Source: Extensimonas soli | GTDB lineage: Bacteria > Pseudomonadota > Gammaproteobacteria > Burkholderiales > Burkholderiaceae_C | Reading direction: 5' to 3' | Length of the DNA stretch: 64,000 nt | Assembly: GCF_029211265.1 (NCBI RefSeq) | Contig: NZ_JARGEL010000021.1 | Coordinates: 24,001 to 88,000, forward strand | In this document: one piece after another, positions 29,730 through 38,855 of the stretch | Numbering within the stretch: the stretch's first letter is position 1 | How the letters are laid out: the number at the start of each line of letters is the position of its first letter | Program-made: the position numbers and the translations under genes | Notes under the pieces: model-generated | The model's database searches: none | Seen by the model: only the letters and a program-made list of their open reading frames with translations | Told to the model about the DNA's origin: nothing

Positions 29730-32081
29730 ATGAAATTGTACACTAAAAAAACCGCTTCAGCCAGAGCTTCGAGCTCAGGCGCCATACAAAGTCGCCTTTC
29801 CGACGAGATCGTGGGCACGGTGCAGGGGCATCGCGACGGGCATGGCTTTGTCATCCGCGACGATGGCGAGCCTGACATCTATCTGCCGCCGAATGAAATG
29901 CGCGCCGTGCTGCACAAAGACAGGGTGCGCGTGCGCATTGCGCGCCACGACCGGCGCGGCCGCCCGGAGGGGCATGTGGTCGAAATCATCGAGCGTCCGC
30001 CGCAGCCCATCATCGGCCGCCTGCTGCAGGAAAGCGGTGTGTGGCTCGTCGCGCCCGAGGACAAGCGCTACGGGCAGGACATCTTGATTCCCAAGGGCGC
30101 GACGGGCAGCGCGAAGCCAGGGCAGGTGGTGGTGGTGCAGTTGACCGAGCCGCCGGCCCTGTTTGGCCAGCCCGTGGGGCGCGTGAGTGAAGTGCTCGGT
30201 GAGGTCGATGACCCGGGCATGGAAATCGAAATCGCCGTGCGCAAGTACGGCGTGCCGCATGTGTTTTCGGCTGAATGTCTGGCTGAAACCAAGGCCTTGC
30301 CCGACAAGGTGCGCGCGCAGGACAAGCGCGCGCGCGTAGACCTGACCGATGTGCCGCTCGTCACCATCGATGGCGAGGATGCGCGCGACTTCGACGACGC
30401 CGTTTACGCCGAGCCTGCGCGCGTGGGGCGCGGCAAGGGTTGGCGCCTGCTCGTGGCGATCGCCGACGTGAGCCACTACGTGAAGACCGGCAGCGCGATA
30501 GACACCGACGCCTACGAGCGCGCCACGAGCGTGTATTTCCCGCGCCGCGTGATCCCCATGCTGCCGGAAAAGCTCAGCAACGGGCTGTGCTCGCTCAACC
30601 CGCAGGTCGAGCGGCTGTGCATGGTTTGCGACATGCTCGTCACCGCCAGGGGCGAGGTGCACGCCTACCAGTTCTACCCCGCGGTGATGCGCAGCCACGC
30701 GCGCTTCACCTACACCGAGGTGGCCGCGATCTTGGCCAACACGCGCGGGCCCGAGGCCGCGAAATACGCCGAACGCGTGCAGGACTTGCTGCACCTGCAC
30801 GACGTCTATCGAGCGCTGCTGCAAGCGCGGCAGGCGCGCGGTGCGGTGGACTTCGAAACCACCGAGACGCAGATCGTCTGCGACGAAAACGGTCGCATCG
30901 AAAAAATCGTGCCGCGCACGCGCAACGAGGCGCACCGCCTGATCGAAGAGGCCATGCTCGCGGCCAACGAGTGCAGTGCCGACTTCATCGCCCAGGGCGG
31001 CCACGCCAGCCTGTTCCGCGTGCACGAAGGCCCCACGCCCGAAAAGCTCGAAGTCTTGCGCAACTACCTCAAGGCCATGGCCGTGGGCATGGCGGTCAGC
31101 GAGAACCCGCGCCCTGCGGAATTCCAGGCCATCGCCGAGGCCACCAAAGCCCGACCCGATGCGCAGCAGATCCACACCATGCTGCTGCGCTCCATGCAGC
31201 AAGCGATCTACACGCCCTACAACAGCGGCCATTTCGGCCTGGCGTTCGAGGCCTACACGCATTTCACGAGCCCCATACGACGCTATCCCGATTTGCTCGT
31301 GCACCGCGTCATCAAGGCCATCCTGGCGGGCAAAAAATACCGTCTGCCTGCCTTGCCCACGCCTGGCGAGGCCCAGTTCAAGCTCGCCAAACGCCTCGCG
31401 GGGCGTGCGGCCTCTGGCGCACGCGAGCAGGCCGAGGCGCCGGTGCGCGTGGACCCGGAGCTGCTCGCCTGGGAGGCTGCGGGCCTGCATTGCAGCGCCA
31501 ACGAGCGTCGTGCTGACGAGGCGAGCCGTGACGTGGAAGCCTGGCTCAAGTGCAAATACATGCGTGAGCACCTGGGCGAGGAATTCAGCGGCGTGGTCAG
31601 TGCGGTCACGGGTTTTGGCATCTTCGTCACGCTCGACGCCTTGTATGTCGAAGGGCTGGTGCACATCACCGAGCTCGGCGGCGAGTATTTCCGCTTCGAC
31701 GAAGCGCGCCAGGAACTGCGCGGCGAGCGCACAGGCATTCGCTATGGCATAGGCACGCGGCTGCGCGTGCAGGTCAGCCGCGTCGATCTGGACGGCCGCC
31801 GCATCGACTTCCGGCTCGTGCGCGAGGGCGAGGATCGTCCGGCGCGCAGCGCCAAGGACAAGGGTGAGAAAAACACCGACAAAGCCGCGGCGCGCGAAGT
31901 GTCTGCCCCGGTGCCCGACGTCGTGCCCGATGCAGCGCCCAAGTCAAACCCGCGGACGCCGCGCAAACGCGAGAAAAAGCCTGAAGCGGCCGGGCTCGAA
32001 CGCCCCGCAGCGCGCACCAGTCGCAAGGGGATGAAGAAGGCAGGCAAAGACGCTGCCGGGAAACGCCCTCCGCGACGTTGA
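29730..32081 (+). CDS. rnr: Ribonuclease R (VacB)
   Basis: Predicted 783 residues. Cold-shock domains (GHGFVIRDDGEPDIYLPPNE) lead to the RNB catalytic domain, where VTIDGEDARDFDDAVY supplies the metal-binding aspartates. An S1 domain (FSGVVSAVTGFGIFVTLDAL) follows, then about 90 basic residues rich in Lys, Arg and Ala. The enzyme degrades structured RNA 3' to 5'. It lacks the N-terminal helix-turn-helix of the E. coli protein. ATG 29730 follows AGGAAAG; the longer frame would run through the tRNA-Leu gene. The NAD(P)HX repair gene is convergent. Confidence 0.95.
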   Translation: MKLYTKKTASARASSSGAIQSRLSDEIVGTVQGHRDGHGFVIRDDGEPDIYLPPNEMRAVLHKDRVRVRIARHDRRGRPEGHVVEIIERPPQPIIGRLLQESGVWLVAPEDKRYGQDILIPKGATGSAKPGQVVVVQLTEPPALFGQPVGRVSEVLGEVDDPGMEIEIAVRKYGVPHVFSAECLAETKALPDKVRAQDKRARVDLTDVPLVTIDGEDARDFDDAVYAEPARVGRGKGWRLLVAIADVSHYVKTGSAIDTDAYERATSVYFPRRVIPMLPEKLSNGLCSLNPQVERLCMVCDMLVTARGEVHAYQFYPAVMRSHARFTYTEVAAILANTRGPEAAKYAERVQDLLHLHDVYRALLQARQARGAVDFETTETQIVCDENGRIEKIVPRTRNEAHRLIEEAMLAANECSADFIAQGGHASLFRVHEGPTPEKLEVLRNYLKAMAVGMAVSENPRPAEFQAIAEATKARPDAQQIHTMLLRSMQQAIYTPYNSGHFGLAFEAYTHFTSPIRRYPDLLVHRVIKAILAGKKYRLPALPTPGEAQFKLAKRLAGRAASGAREQAEAPVRVDPELLAWEAAGLHCSANERRADEASRDVEAWLKCKYMREHLGEEFSGVVSAVTGFGIFVTLDALYVEGLVHITELGGEYFRFDEARQELRGERTGIRYGIGTRLRVQVSRVDLDGRRIDFRLVREGEDRPARSAKDKGEKNTDKAAAREVSAPVPDVVPDAAPKSNPRTPRKREKKPEAAGLERPAARTSRKGMKKAGKDAAGKRPPRR

Positions 32082-32112
32082 CGCGCCCCTTTGGCGCCTT
32101 CGGCGGCACGTC

Positions 32113-33642
32113 TCAAACACACAAACTTCGCGCCAAAGCCCCCGCCGTGAGCGTGCGTCCCGCGGGCCATTGGTCGGCGGCCTGGCCGTGCTGGTACACG
32201 GCGGCGCACGCCGCTTGCAAGGCCGTGTGTCCGGCGGCAAGGCGCGCACCGATCAGGCCCGCGAGCACGTCGCCCGTGCCGGCGGTGGCCAGGCGTGCGT
32301 TGCCCGTCGGGTTGATGCTGGGCGCGGCGCCGGGCGCGGCGACGACGGTGCCCGAGCCTTTGAGCACGGCCACGCACTGAAAGCGCTCGGCCAGCGCGCA
32401 GGCTGCGCGCAGGCGGTCGGCCTGGACACTTGCCGCATCGGTATCCAGCAGGCGCGCGGCTTCGAGCGGATGCGGCGTGAGCACGGTGGGCTGGCCGCGG
32501 CCAGCGCGTGCGGCCAGCAGTGCGTGCAGCGGCGGTGCCGTGGCAATGGTGTTGAGCGCGTCGGCGTCGAGCACGAGCCGCGCGGCGCGTTCGAGCACCG
32601 CGGGCAGCACGGCGCGCACGGCCTCGCCACCACCGCAGCCGCACACCACGCTGAGCTGGTCGAGTTCCAGCGCCTCGAAGCGGCGCAGCATGAGCTCGGG
32701 CTGCTGCACATCGACGGCCAGGCCCGCGTCGTCGAGCAGCGCGAGCAGCACGCGCCCGGCGCCGCCGTGCAGCGCGGCAGAGGCGGCCAGCAGCGCGGCC
32801 CCCGTCATGCCCAGGCCGCGCCGCGCGAGCCCTTCGCCGCCGACCACGGCCACGTCGCCAAAGCTGCCCTTGTGGCTTGCGTGCGCACGCGGTGCGGGCG
32901 CGGGCGGGCCGCTGAGCCAGGCGCTTGCAGGCATGTCGGTTTCTGGTGCCACGCCCAGATCGTCGAACCACAGCGTGCCGCAGGCGTCGCGGCCTTCGCA
33001 GGTGAACAGGCCGGGTTTGAGCGTGAGCAGGCTCAGCGTGTGGCGGCGGTTTTCAGTATCAAAATGGGCATTTGTGCCCGTGTAGCAAGCGCTAGCAGCT
33101 TCTGAAAAAATAGCATCCGGGCGCAGCCAGCGGCCCGTGTCGGCGTTCAGGCCCGTGGGCAGATCGACGGCCAGGCAGCGTGCGGGGCTTGCCGCCATGT
33201 GCGCGAGCCATGCGGCCATGCGCCCTTCAGGGGCGCGCGTGACGCCGATGCCGAGCAGCGCGTCTATGCAGAGGTCTTGCGTCTGCAGCGCAGGCGGCGC
33301 GTCGGCAAAGCACACGCCGGCGGCGCGGGCGCGTGCGAGCGAGGCGCGCGCGTCGGCGGGGGCATGGGCCTCGTCGCCAAGCCAGGTGACCACGGGTGCG
33401 AGCCCCCATTGGCGCAGGTGCATCGCGGCTTCGAATCCGTCGCCGCCGTTGTTGCCGGGGCCGCAGGCGATCCACACGGTGCGCGCGTGCGGCGCGAGCG
33501 CCAGCGCGAGCCGCGCCACGGCCAGGCCTGCGCGCTGCATCAGGGTGTGCGGCGGCAGCGCGGCGGCAGCGGCTTGCTCGATGCGGCGCGTGGCGGTGGT
33601 GTCATGCAGCGGGTAGGGGACGGAGGGTGTGATGCGAAGCAT
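32113..33642 (-). CDS. nnr: Bifunctional NAD(P)HX epimerase / ADP-dependent dehydratase
   Basis: Predicted 509 residues. The N-terminal YjeF-N epimerase domain has GPGNNGGDGFEAAMHL and DALLGIGV; the C-terminal ribokinase-like dehydratase domain has HKGSFGDVAVVGG, TPHPLEAARLL and ATAGTGDVLAGLIGARLA. Together they repair hydrated NADH/NADPH. Between the two, after GLNADTGRWLRP, is an unusual loop (AIFSEAASACYTGTNAHFD) that coincides with a dispersed palindromic repeat (33058-33113), with no counterpart in typical members. ATG 33642 gives the family start. It is divergent from an MFS exporter over a gap with repeated sequence. Confidence 0.94.
   Translation of the reverse strand: MLRITPSVPYPLHDTTATRRIEQAAAAALPPHTLMQRAGLAVARLALALAPHARTVWIACGPGNNGGDGFEAAMHLRQWGLAPVVTWLGDEAHAPADARASLARARAAGVCFADAPPALQTQDLCIDALLGIGVTRAPEGRMAAWLAHMAASPARCLAVDLPTGLNADTGRWLRPDAIFSEAASACYTGTNAHFDTENRRHTLSLLTLKPGLFTCEGRDACGTLWFDDLGVAPETDMPASAWLSGPPAPAPRAHASHKGSFGDVAVVGGEGLARRGLGMTGAALLAASAALHGGAGRVLLALLDDAGLAVDVQQPELMLRRFEALELDQLSVVCGCGGGEAVRAVLPAVLERAARLVLDADALNTIATAPPLHALLAARAGRGQPTVLTPHPLEAARLLDTDAASVQADRLRAACALAERFQCVAVLKGSGTVVAAPGAAPSINPTGNARLATAGTGDVLAGLIGARLAAGHTALQAACAAVYQHGQAADQWPAGRTLTAGALARSLCV
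33058..33113. repeat. Palindromic repeat inside the NAD(P)HX repair gene
   Basis: Plus strand reads AAAATGGGCATTTGTGC, a 10-base spacer, then AGCGCTAGCAGCTTCT and an A-rich end with ATAG. It matches the intergenic consensus in both halves and is translated, in frame, as the loop between the epimerase strands. Confidence 0.65.
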
Positions 33643-33691
33643 GGCGCGTAGGAGCTGGGTAGGTGCAGTGCCCACAACAGGGGGGGTCTAT

Positions 33692-33760
33692 GCAACAGCG
33701 TGGATTTTGCGCTGTTGCGCATCGGCAGGGCCAATAGAAAGGGCCAATAGACAGGGTCAA
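33692..33760. promoter_or_regulatory. Palindrome and tandem short repeats in a divergent gap
   Basis: A perfect 9-bp inverted repeat, GCAACAGCG (33692-33700) and CGCTGTTGC (33710-33718), is followed by AGGGCCAATAGA twice (33727-33738, 33740-33751) and a third partial AGGGTCAAT (33753-33761). These fill the 245-base gap between the NAD(P)HX repair gene and the MFS gene and look like binding sites. The cognate regulator is not in the window. Confidence 0.4.
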
Positions 33761-33887
33761 TGTTCGCGGCTTGTCAGGGGCAGCGGCGCGCAGCGCATGT
33801 CAAGGTGCGCAAGCCGCACAGCGGGGCCGCCGGGTTTCTCGCGCAGCGCCGCACGCCGTTGGCAGGAGCTGGCGACAATCGACGGCT

Positions 33888-35399
33888 ATGCGTTTTTCTT
33901 CTCTCCATACCGTCATGCAAGCCAACCCGGCCGCAGCGCCTGCTGCCGCAATGTCCGCTCCTGCAAAGGCTGACCACTCCTTGCCGCCCGAGAGCCTGCC
34001 CAAGAGCCTGTCTGCAACACCCGGCGCGCCCGATCCCGAGCGCGCGAGCAGCCTTGCCATGCTGGTGGTGGTCTGTGGCATCGCCGCGGCGGTGCTCGAC
34101 GCGAGCATCGTCAATCTGGCGCTGCCCGGCATCGCGCAGCAATTGCAGGCTGACGCGGCGCAAGCGATCTGGGTGCTCAACGCCTACCAGATGGCGACGC
34201 TGGTGATGCTGCTGCCACTCGCGGCGCTGGGCGAGCGGCTGGGCTACCGGCGCGTGTACCTGGGCGGGGTGATCTTGTTCACGTTGGCCTCACTGGGTGC
34301 GATGCTCGCGCATTCGCTCTGGGCGCTGATCCTGGCGCGCGCGGTGCAGGGTCTGGGGGCTGCCGGCATCATGAGCGTCAATTCGGCGCTGGTCCGGCTG
34401 ATTTACCCGCGCGCGCTGCTGGGGCGGGGCATGGCCATCAATTCGATGGTGGTGGCGGTGTCTTCCGTGGCCGGGCCGGCGGTGGCGGCGGCGATCTTGT
34501 CGGTGGCCTCGTGGCCCTGGCTGTTTGCGCTCAACCTGCCGCTCGGGGCCTTCGTGCTGTGGCTGGGGCGGCGCGCACTGCCGTTCAATGCCCACCCACA
34601 CACGGGTGCAGAGCGCCTGGGCTGGCTCGACGTGCTGCTCAACGTGTTGATGTTCAGCCTGGTGTTCATCGGCGTCGATCAACTGGGGGTGCGCAGAGAG
34701 CAGACGGCAGGCACGGATGCCGGGCTGGGCTGGGCGCTGCTGGGCGCGGGGGTGCTGGTGGGCTGGTTCTATGTGCGGCGCCAGCGCCACCTTGCGGCGC
34801 CCCTGTTTCCGATCGACTTGCTGCGCATCCGGGTGTTTGCGCTTTCCATGGCTTCGTCCGTAGGGGCGTTCTGCGCGCAGACGCTGGCGTATGTGGCGCT
34901 GCCTTTTCTGCTGCTCGACACCTTCGGGCGCACGCATTTGCAGGCGGGTTTGCTGATCTCTGCCTGGCCCTTGGCCATCGTGGCGGTGGCGCCGCTGGCC
35001 GGGCGGCTGATCGGGCGCTACCCGGGTGGGTTGCTGGGCGGCATTGGCATGGCGGTGTTTGCCTGCGGGCTGCTGTTGCTTGCGCTGCTGCCGGCGCAGC
35101 CGACGAATGTCGACATGGTCTGGCGCCTGGCGCTGTGCGGCGCGGGTTTTGCGCTGTTCCAGTCGCCCAACAACCACACCATCGTGACCTCGGCGCCCTT
35201 GCAGCGCAGCGGCGCGGCCAGCGGCATGCTGGGCACGGCGCGGCTCACGGGGCAGACGCTGGGCGCGGTGGTGCTCGCGGCCTTGTTTTCGCTGTGGCCC
35301 GCGCAGCTCGCGCGTGCGCCCATCGCGGCACTGTGGGTGGCCGCGGGCTTTGCGGCGCTCGCGGGCGTGACGAGCACGCTGCGCGTGCGCGCCGCATGA
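33888..35399 (+). CDS. MFS drug/proton antiporter, DHA2 family
   Basis: Predicted 503 residues with about 13-14 hydrophobic segments. LDASIVNLALPGIAQQLQ in the first helix and the loop LGERLGYRRVYLGGV are the DHA2 exporter signatures, and the length fits the 14-helix type. It probably expels a drug or metabolite at the expense of the proton gradient; the substrate is unknown. The start is uncertain: ATGs at 33888, 33915 and 33951 are all possible and none has a clear ribosome-binding site. A palindromic repeat follows directly after the stop. Confidence 0.85.
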   Translation: MRFSSLHTVMQANPAAAPAAAMSAPAKADHSLPPESLPKSLSATPGAPDPERASSLAMLVVVCGIAAAVLDASIVNLALPGIAQQLQADAAQAIWVLNAYQMATLVMLLPLAALGERLGYRRVYLGGVILFTLASLGAMLAHSLWALILARAVQGLGAAGIMSVNSALVRLIYPRALLGRGMAINSMVVAVSSVAGPAVAAAILSVASWPWLFALNLPLGAFVLWLGRRALPFNAHPHTGAERLGWLDVLLNVLMFSLVFIGVDQLGVRREQTAGTDAGLGWALLGAGVLVGWFYVRRQRHLAAPLFPIDLLRIRVFALSMASSVGAFCAQTLAYVALPFLLLDTFGRTHLQAGLLISAWPLAIVAVAPLAGRLIGRYPGGLLGGIGMAVFACGLLLLALLPAQPTNVDMVWRLALCGAGFALFQSPNNHTIVTSAPLQRSGAASGMLGTARLTGQTLGAVVLAALFSLWPAQLARAPIAALWVAAGFAALAGVTSTLRVRAA

Positions 35400-35413
35400 G
35401 CAAATGGTGCGCA

Positions 35414-35458
35414 AAAAACCGCTTTAGCCAAGAAGATACAAGCGCCTGAAGATATGCT
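35414..35458. repeat. Palindromic repeat, intergenic (degenerate)
   Basis: AAACCGCTTTAGCCA, a 10-base spacer, then AGCGCCTGAAGATATG: a diverged copy of the dispersed repeat, 15 bases after the MFS stop. Confidence 0.45.
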
Positions 35459-35541
35459 TTTAAGAGCATTTTGAGCGCTCTCGTGCTGCCGGCGTATGGC
35501 ACACTCGCAGGCTTTCCCGTGCCTGTTTTCGCTATAGAACC

Positions 35542-37971
35542 ATGGAATCCATCGTCCGGCAGCTTGCCGCAGAAATCCGCATTTCCGAGGCGCAGGTGCG
35601 CGCCGCCGTCGCTTTGCTCGACGGCGGGGCCACGGTGCCCTTCATCGCGCGCTACCGCAAAGAGGCCACGAACGGGCTCGACGACGTGCAGCTGCGCGAA
35701 CTCGAAGCGCGCCTGGCGTACCTGCGCGAGCTGGCCGAGCGGCGCGCGGCCGTACTCAAGAGCATAGACGCGCAGGGCAAGCTGACCGACGCGCTGCGCG
35801 CCGCGATCGCCGCTGCGCCGACCAAGCAGGAGCTCGAAGACCTGTACCTGCCGTTCAAGCAAAAGCGCCGCACCAAGGGGCAGATCGCGCGCGAATGCGG
35901 GCTCGAGCCGCTGGCAGACCTGCTCTGGGCCGACCCCACGCGCGACCCGGCCGAGGCCGCGCAGGCCTTTTTGCGCGCGCCCGAGGTGCTCGAGGATGGC
36001 AAACCGGGGCCGGATTTTTCCACCGTGGCGGCGGTGCTCGACGGCGTGCGCGACATCCTGAGCGAACGCTGGGCCGAAGACGCGGCGCTCGTGCAGGCCT
36101 TGCGCGCCTGGCTCTGGGACGAGGGCGTGCTCGCGAGCCGCAAGATCGAGGGCAAGAACGAAAACGACCCCGAAATCGCCAAGTTCCGCGACTATTTCGA
36201 CTATGCCGAGCCGATCCGCCGCGTGCCCTCGCACCGCGCGTTGGCCGTGTTCCGCGGGCGCGCGCTCGAGGTTCTGGACGTGAAGCTGCTGCAACCCGCA
36301 GAGCCCGTGCCCGGCCAGGCCAGCCTGGCCGAAGGGCGCATTGCGCTGCACCTGGGCTGGAGCCACAGCGGCCGCGCCGCGGACGACCTGCTGCGCAAGT
36401 GCGTGGCCTGGACCTGGCGCGTCAAGCTCAGCCTGGCGCTGGAGCGCGACCTGTTCACGCGCTTGCGTGAAGAGGCCGAGCAGGTAGCGATCAAGGTGTT
36501 TGCCGACAACCTGCGCGACCTGCTGCTCGCCGCGCCCGCGGGCCCCCGCGTGGTCATGGGGCTCGATCCGGGCATACGCACGGGCGTCAAAGTCGCCGTG
36601 GTCGATGCCACGGGCAAGCTCGTCGCCACCGCCACGGTGTACCCGCACGAGCCGCGGCGCGACTGGGATGGGGCGCTGTTCACGCTCGCGCAGCTGTGCG
36701 AGCGCCACGGCGTGCAGCTCATCGCGATCGGCAACGGCACCGCGAGCCGCGAAACCGACAAGCTCGCGGCCGAGCTCATCGCTTTGGTGCAAAAACAAGC
36801 CAAAGCCAAGGAAGGAACTGGACAGGCAGCTATACAAAAAATAGTTGTGAGCGAGGCCGGTGCATCGGTCTATTCGGCCAGCGAGTACGCCGCGCAGGAA
36901 ATGCCCGACGTGGACGTGAGCCTGCGCGGCGCCGTGAGCATCGCGCGGCGCCTGCAAGACCCGCTCGCCGAACTCGTGAAGATAGACCCCAAGAGCATAG
37001 GCGTGGGCCAGTACCAGCACGACGTGAACCAGAGCGCGCTTGCGCGCACGCTGGACGCGGTGGTCGAGGACTGCGTGAACGCCGTGGGCGTGGACTTGAA
37101 CACGGCGAGCGTGCCGCTGCTCGCGCGCGTCTCGGGGCTCTCGCCCGGCGTGGCGCGCGCCGTGGTGCACTGGCGCGAGGCGCAGGGTGCGTTCCGCAGC
37201 CGCCGGCAGCTGCTCGAAGTCGCGGGCCTGGGCCCCAAAACCTTCGAGCAAAGCGCGGGCTTCCTGCGCATTCGCGGCGGCGACAACCCGCTCGACATGA
37301 CCGGCGTGCACCCCGAAACCTACGCCGTGGTCGAGCAGATCATCGCGCGTGTCGGCATACCCGTGGCGGAGTTGATGGGGCGCGCCGAGCTGCTGCAAAG
37401 CCTGCGCCCCGAGCTGTTCGCGAACGAGCGCTTTGGCGTCATCACGGTGCGCGACATCCTCGGCGAGCTCGAAAAACCCGGCCGCGACCCGCGTCCGGAC
37501 TTCAAGGTGGCGCGCCTGCACGAAGGCGTGCAGGACATCACCGACCTGCGCGAAGGCATGGTGCTCGAAGGCACGGTCAGCAACGTGGCGCAGTTCGGCG
37601 CCTTCGTCGATCTGGGCGTGCACCAGGACGGACTGGTGCACGTAAGCCAGCTTGCGCACAAGTTCGTGCACGACGCGCGCGAGGTGGTCAAGACCGGCGA
37701 CATCGTGAAGGTGCGCGTGCTCGAAGTCGATGTGCCGCGCAAGCGCATCAGCCTGACGATGAAGCTGGACGCAGCACCGGCGCAGCCGGGCGCGCGGCGT
37801 GGTGCCGAGTCGCATGCGTCAGGTGCCGCGCATGGCAAAAACAGTCAGAACGGCCAGAACGGCCCACATTCCGGCAGCCCCGGCCGCTACACGCCGCGCA
37901 ATGCCGAACCGGCAGCGCCCTCGGCCATGGCCGCAGCCTTTGCCAAGCTGCAGCAGGGCAAGGGGCGTTGA
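35542..37971 (+). CDS. tex: RNA-binding transcription accessory protein Tex
   Basis: Predicted 809 residues. It shows the Tex N-terminal helical domain, a YqgF-like nuclease fold (VVMGLDPGIRTGVKVAVVD, AIGNGTASRET), helix-hairpin-helix motifs (VNAVGVDLNTASVPLLARVS) and a C-terminal S1 RNA-binding domain (LEGTVSNVAQFGAFVDLGV). Tex binds nucleic acid and affects transcription and stress survival. Between AAELIALV and KIVVSEAGASVYS there is an extra stretch (KQAKAKEGTGQAAIQ) that coincides with a repeat copy at 36792-36845. The last ~65 residues are low complexity. No ribosome-binding site is clear before ATG 35542. Confidence 0.95.
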   Translation: MESIVRQLAAEIRISEAQVRAAVALLDGGATVPFIARYRKEATNGLDDVQLRELEARLAYLRELAERRAAVLKSIDAQGKLTDALRAAIAAAPTKQELEDLYLPFKQKRRTKGQIARECGLEPLADLLWADPTRDPAEAAQAFLRAPEVLEDGKPGPDFSTVAAVLDGVRDILSERWAEDAALVQALRAWLWDEGVLASRKIEGKNENDPEIAKFRDYFDYAEPIRRVPSHRALAVFRGRALEVLDVKLLQPAEPVPGQASLAEGRIALHLGWSHSGRAADDLLRKCVAWTWRVKLSLALERDLFTRLREEAEQVAIKVFADNLRDLLLAAPAGPRVVMGLDPGIRTGVKVAVVDATGKLVATATVYPHEPRRDWDGALFTLAQLCERHGVQLIAIGNGTASRETDKLAAELIALVQKQAKAKEGTGQAAIQKIVVSEAGASVYSASEYAAQEMPDVDVSLRGAVSIARRLQDPLAELVKIDPKSIGVGQYQHDVNQSALARTLDAVVEDCVNAVGVDLNTASVPLLARVSGLSPGVARAVVHWREAQGAFRSRRQLLEVAGLGPKTFEQSAGFLRIRGGDNPLDMTGVHPETYAVVEQIIARVGIPVAELMGRAELLQSLRPELFANERFGVITVRDILGELEKPGRDPRPDFKVARLHEGVQDITDLREGMVLEGTVSNVAQFGAFVDLGVHQDGLVHVSQLAHKFVHDAREVVKTGDIVKVRVLEVDVPRKRISLTMKLDAAPAQPGARRGAESHASGAAHGKNSQNGQNGPHSGSPGRYTPRNAEPAAPSAMAAAFAKLQQGKGR
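36792..36845. repeat. Palindromic repeat tail inside tex
   Basis: The tail AGGCAGCTATACAAAAAATAG matches the repeat end (GCAGCTATCAAAAATAG); the head half is poorly kept. It is translated in frame as GQAAIQK, similar to AQAAIQSE in pgeF. Confidence 0.4.
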
Positions 37972-38006
37972 GCCGGGGCGCGAGCGGGCTCCGCTGCCAC
38001 ACCACC

Positions 38007-38852
38007 ATGTCTGACGACGCCTTGCCCGAGCTCGAGGCACTGCTGGCCCACAGCGGCAAGCTGCCCGCGTTGCCGCGCAGCGTGGCGCTGCTGCTGGCCG
38101 AGCTCGCGCACGCACCACCGCAACTGCGCCGGCTGAACCAGCACTTCGGGCAAGACCCGGTGCTGGCCGCGCGTGTGCTGGCGCTGGCCAATGGCCCGGC
38201 ATTCCAGATGGCGCGGCAGGTGGCCGGCATCCCTGAGGCTCTGGCGCTGGCGAGTACGCAGCAGCTGCGCACGCTCGTGGCCGCAGCCCCGCTGGGCACC
38301 GCAGCGCAGGCCATGCACGGCGTCAGCCTGGCGCAGTTCGCGCACTACAGCCAGCAGACGGCGCGCCTGGCGCGTGCGCTGGCGGGCGTGCTGCTGCAAG
38401 ACCCGGTCGCCGCCTACACCGTGGGCCTGCTGCACGGGCTGGGCGAGCTGCTTTTGCATCTGTGCATTCCCGCAGAAATGGCCGCCATCGATGCCCTGGT
38501 GCCGCCACTCGATGCGCGACGCAGCCTGGTCGAGCAGCAAATCCTGGGTTACGGCTACGAGGAGGTGAGCACGCGCCTGGCCGAGCGCTGGCACTTGCCC
38601 GCCCGGGTGGTCGAAGCGCTGCGCTACCAGAGCGATCCGCTGGCGGAAAACGCCTGCGAGCCGCTCGCGGCCATCGTCCACCTTGCCTCCTGGCGCATGC
38701 GCGCGCACCTGGCGAAGCTGGACGAAAAGCAAATGGCGGACAGCTTTCCGGGCGACGTGGGGGCGATCGTGGGCCTGGACATAGACATGGTGCTGCAGCA
38801 GGACCCTTTCGACTGGCGGCGCGAGCAATCGGCGGCGGACGTGGTGGTTTGA
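38007..38852 (+). CDS. HDOD-domain signalling protein
   Basis: Predicted 281 residues. The HDOD domain covers most of it: LPALPRSVALLLAELAHAPP, VLALANGPAFQMARQV, and VGLLHGLGELLLHL in place of the HD metal site. HDOD proteins lack phosphodiesterase activity and act as scaffolds in signalling, chemotaxis and motility. It begins 35 bases after tex. It is convergent with the double-sensor CheW gene, with only 3 bases between the stops, which suggests related function but does not prove it. Confidence 0.85.
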   Translation: MSDDALPELEALLAHSGKLPALPRSVALLLAELAHAPPQLRRLNQHFGQDPVLAARVLALANGPAFQMARQVAGIPEALALASTQQLRTLVAAAPLGTAAQAMHGVSLAQFAHYSQQTARLARALAGVLLQDPVAAYTVGLLHGLGELLLHLCIPAEMAAIDALVPPLDARRSLVEQQILGYGYEEVSTRLAERWHLPARVVEALRYQSDPLAENACEPLAAIVHLASWRMRAHLAKLDEKQMADSFPGDVGAIVGLDIDMVLQQDPFDWRREQSAADVVV

Positions 38853-38855
38853 ACC

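Noticed and set aside
33727-33761. Tandem short repeats considered as a CRISPR-like array.
   Set aside because: Units are 12 bases with one-base spacing and only two and a half copies, so there are no spacers.
36696-38852. A 718-codon plus-strand frame that runs through tex into the HDOD gene.
   Set aside because: Its first two thirds are the Arg-rich shadow of tex. Only the part from ATG 38007 is a real gene, and it is a separate one.
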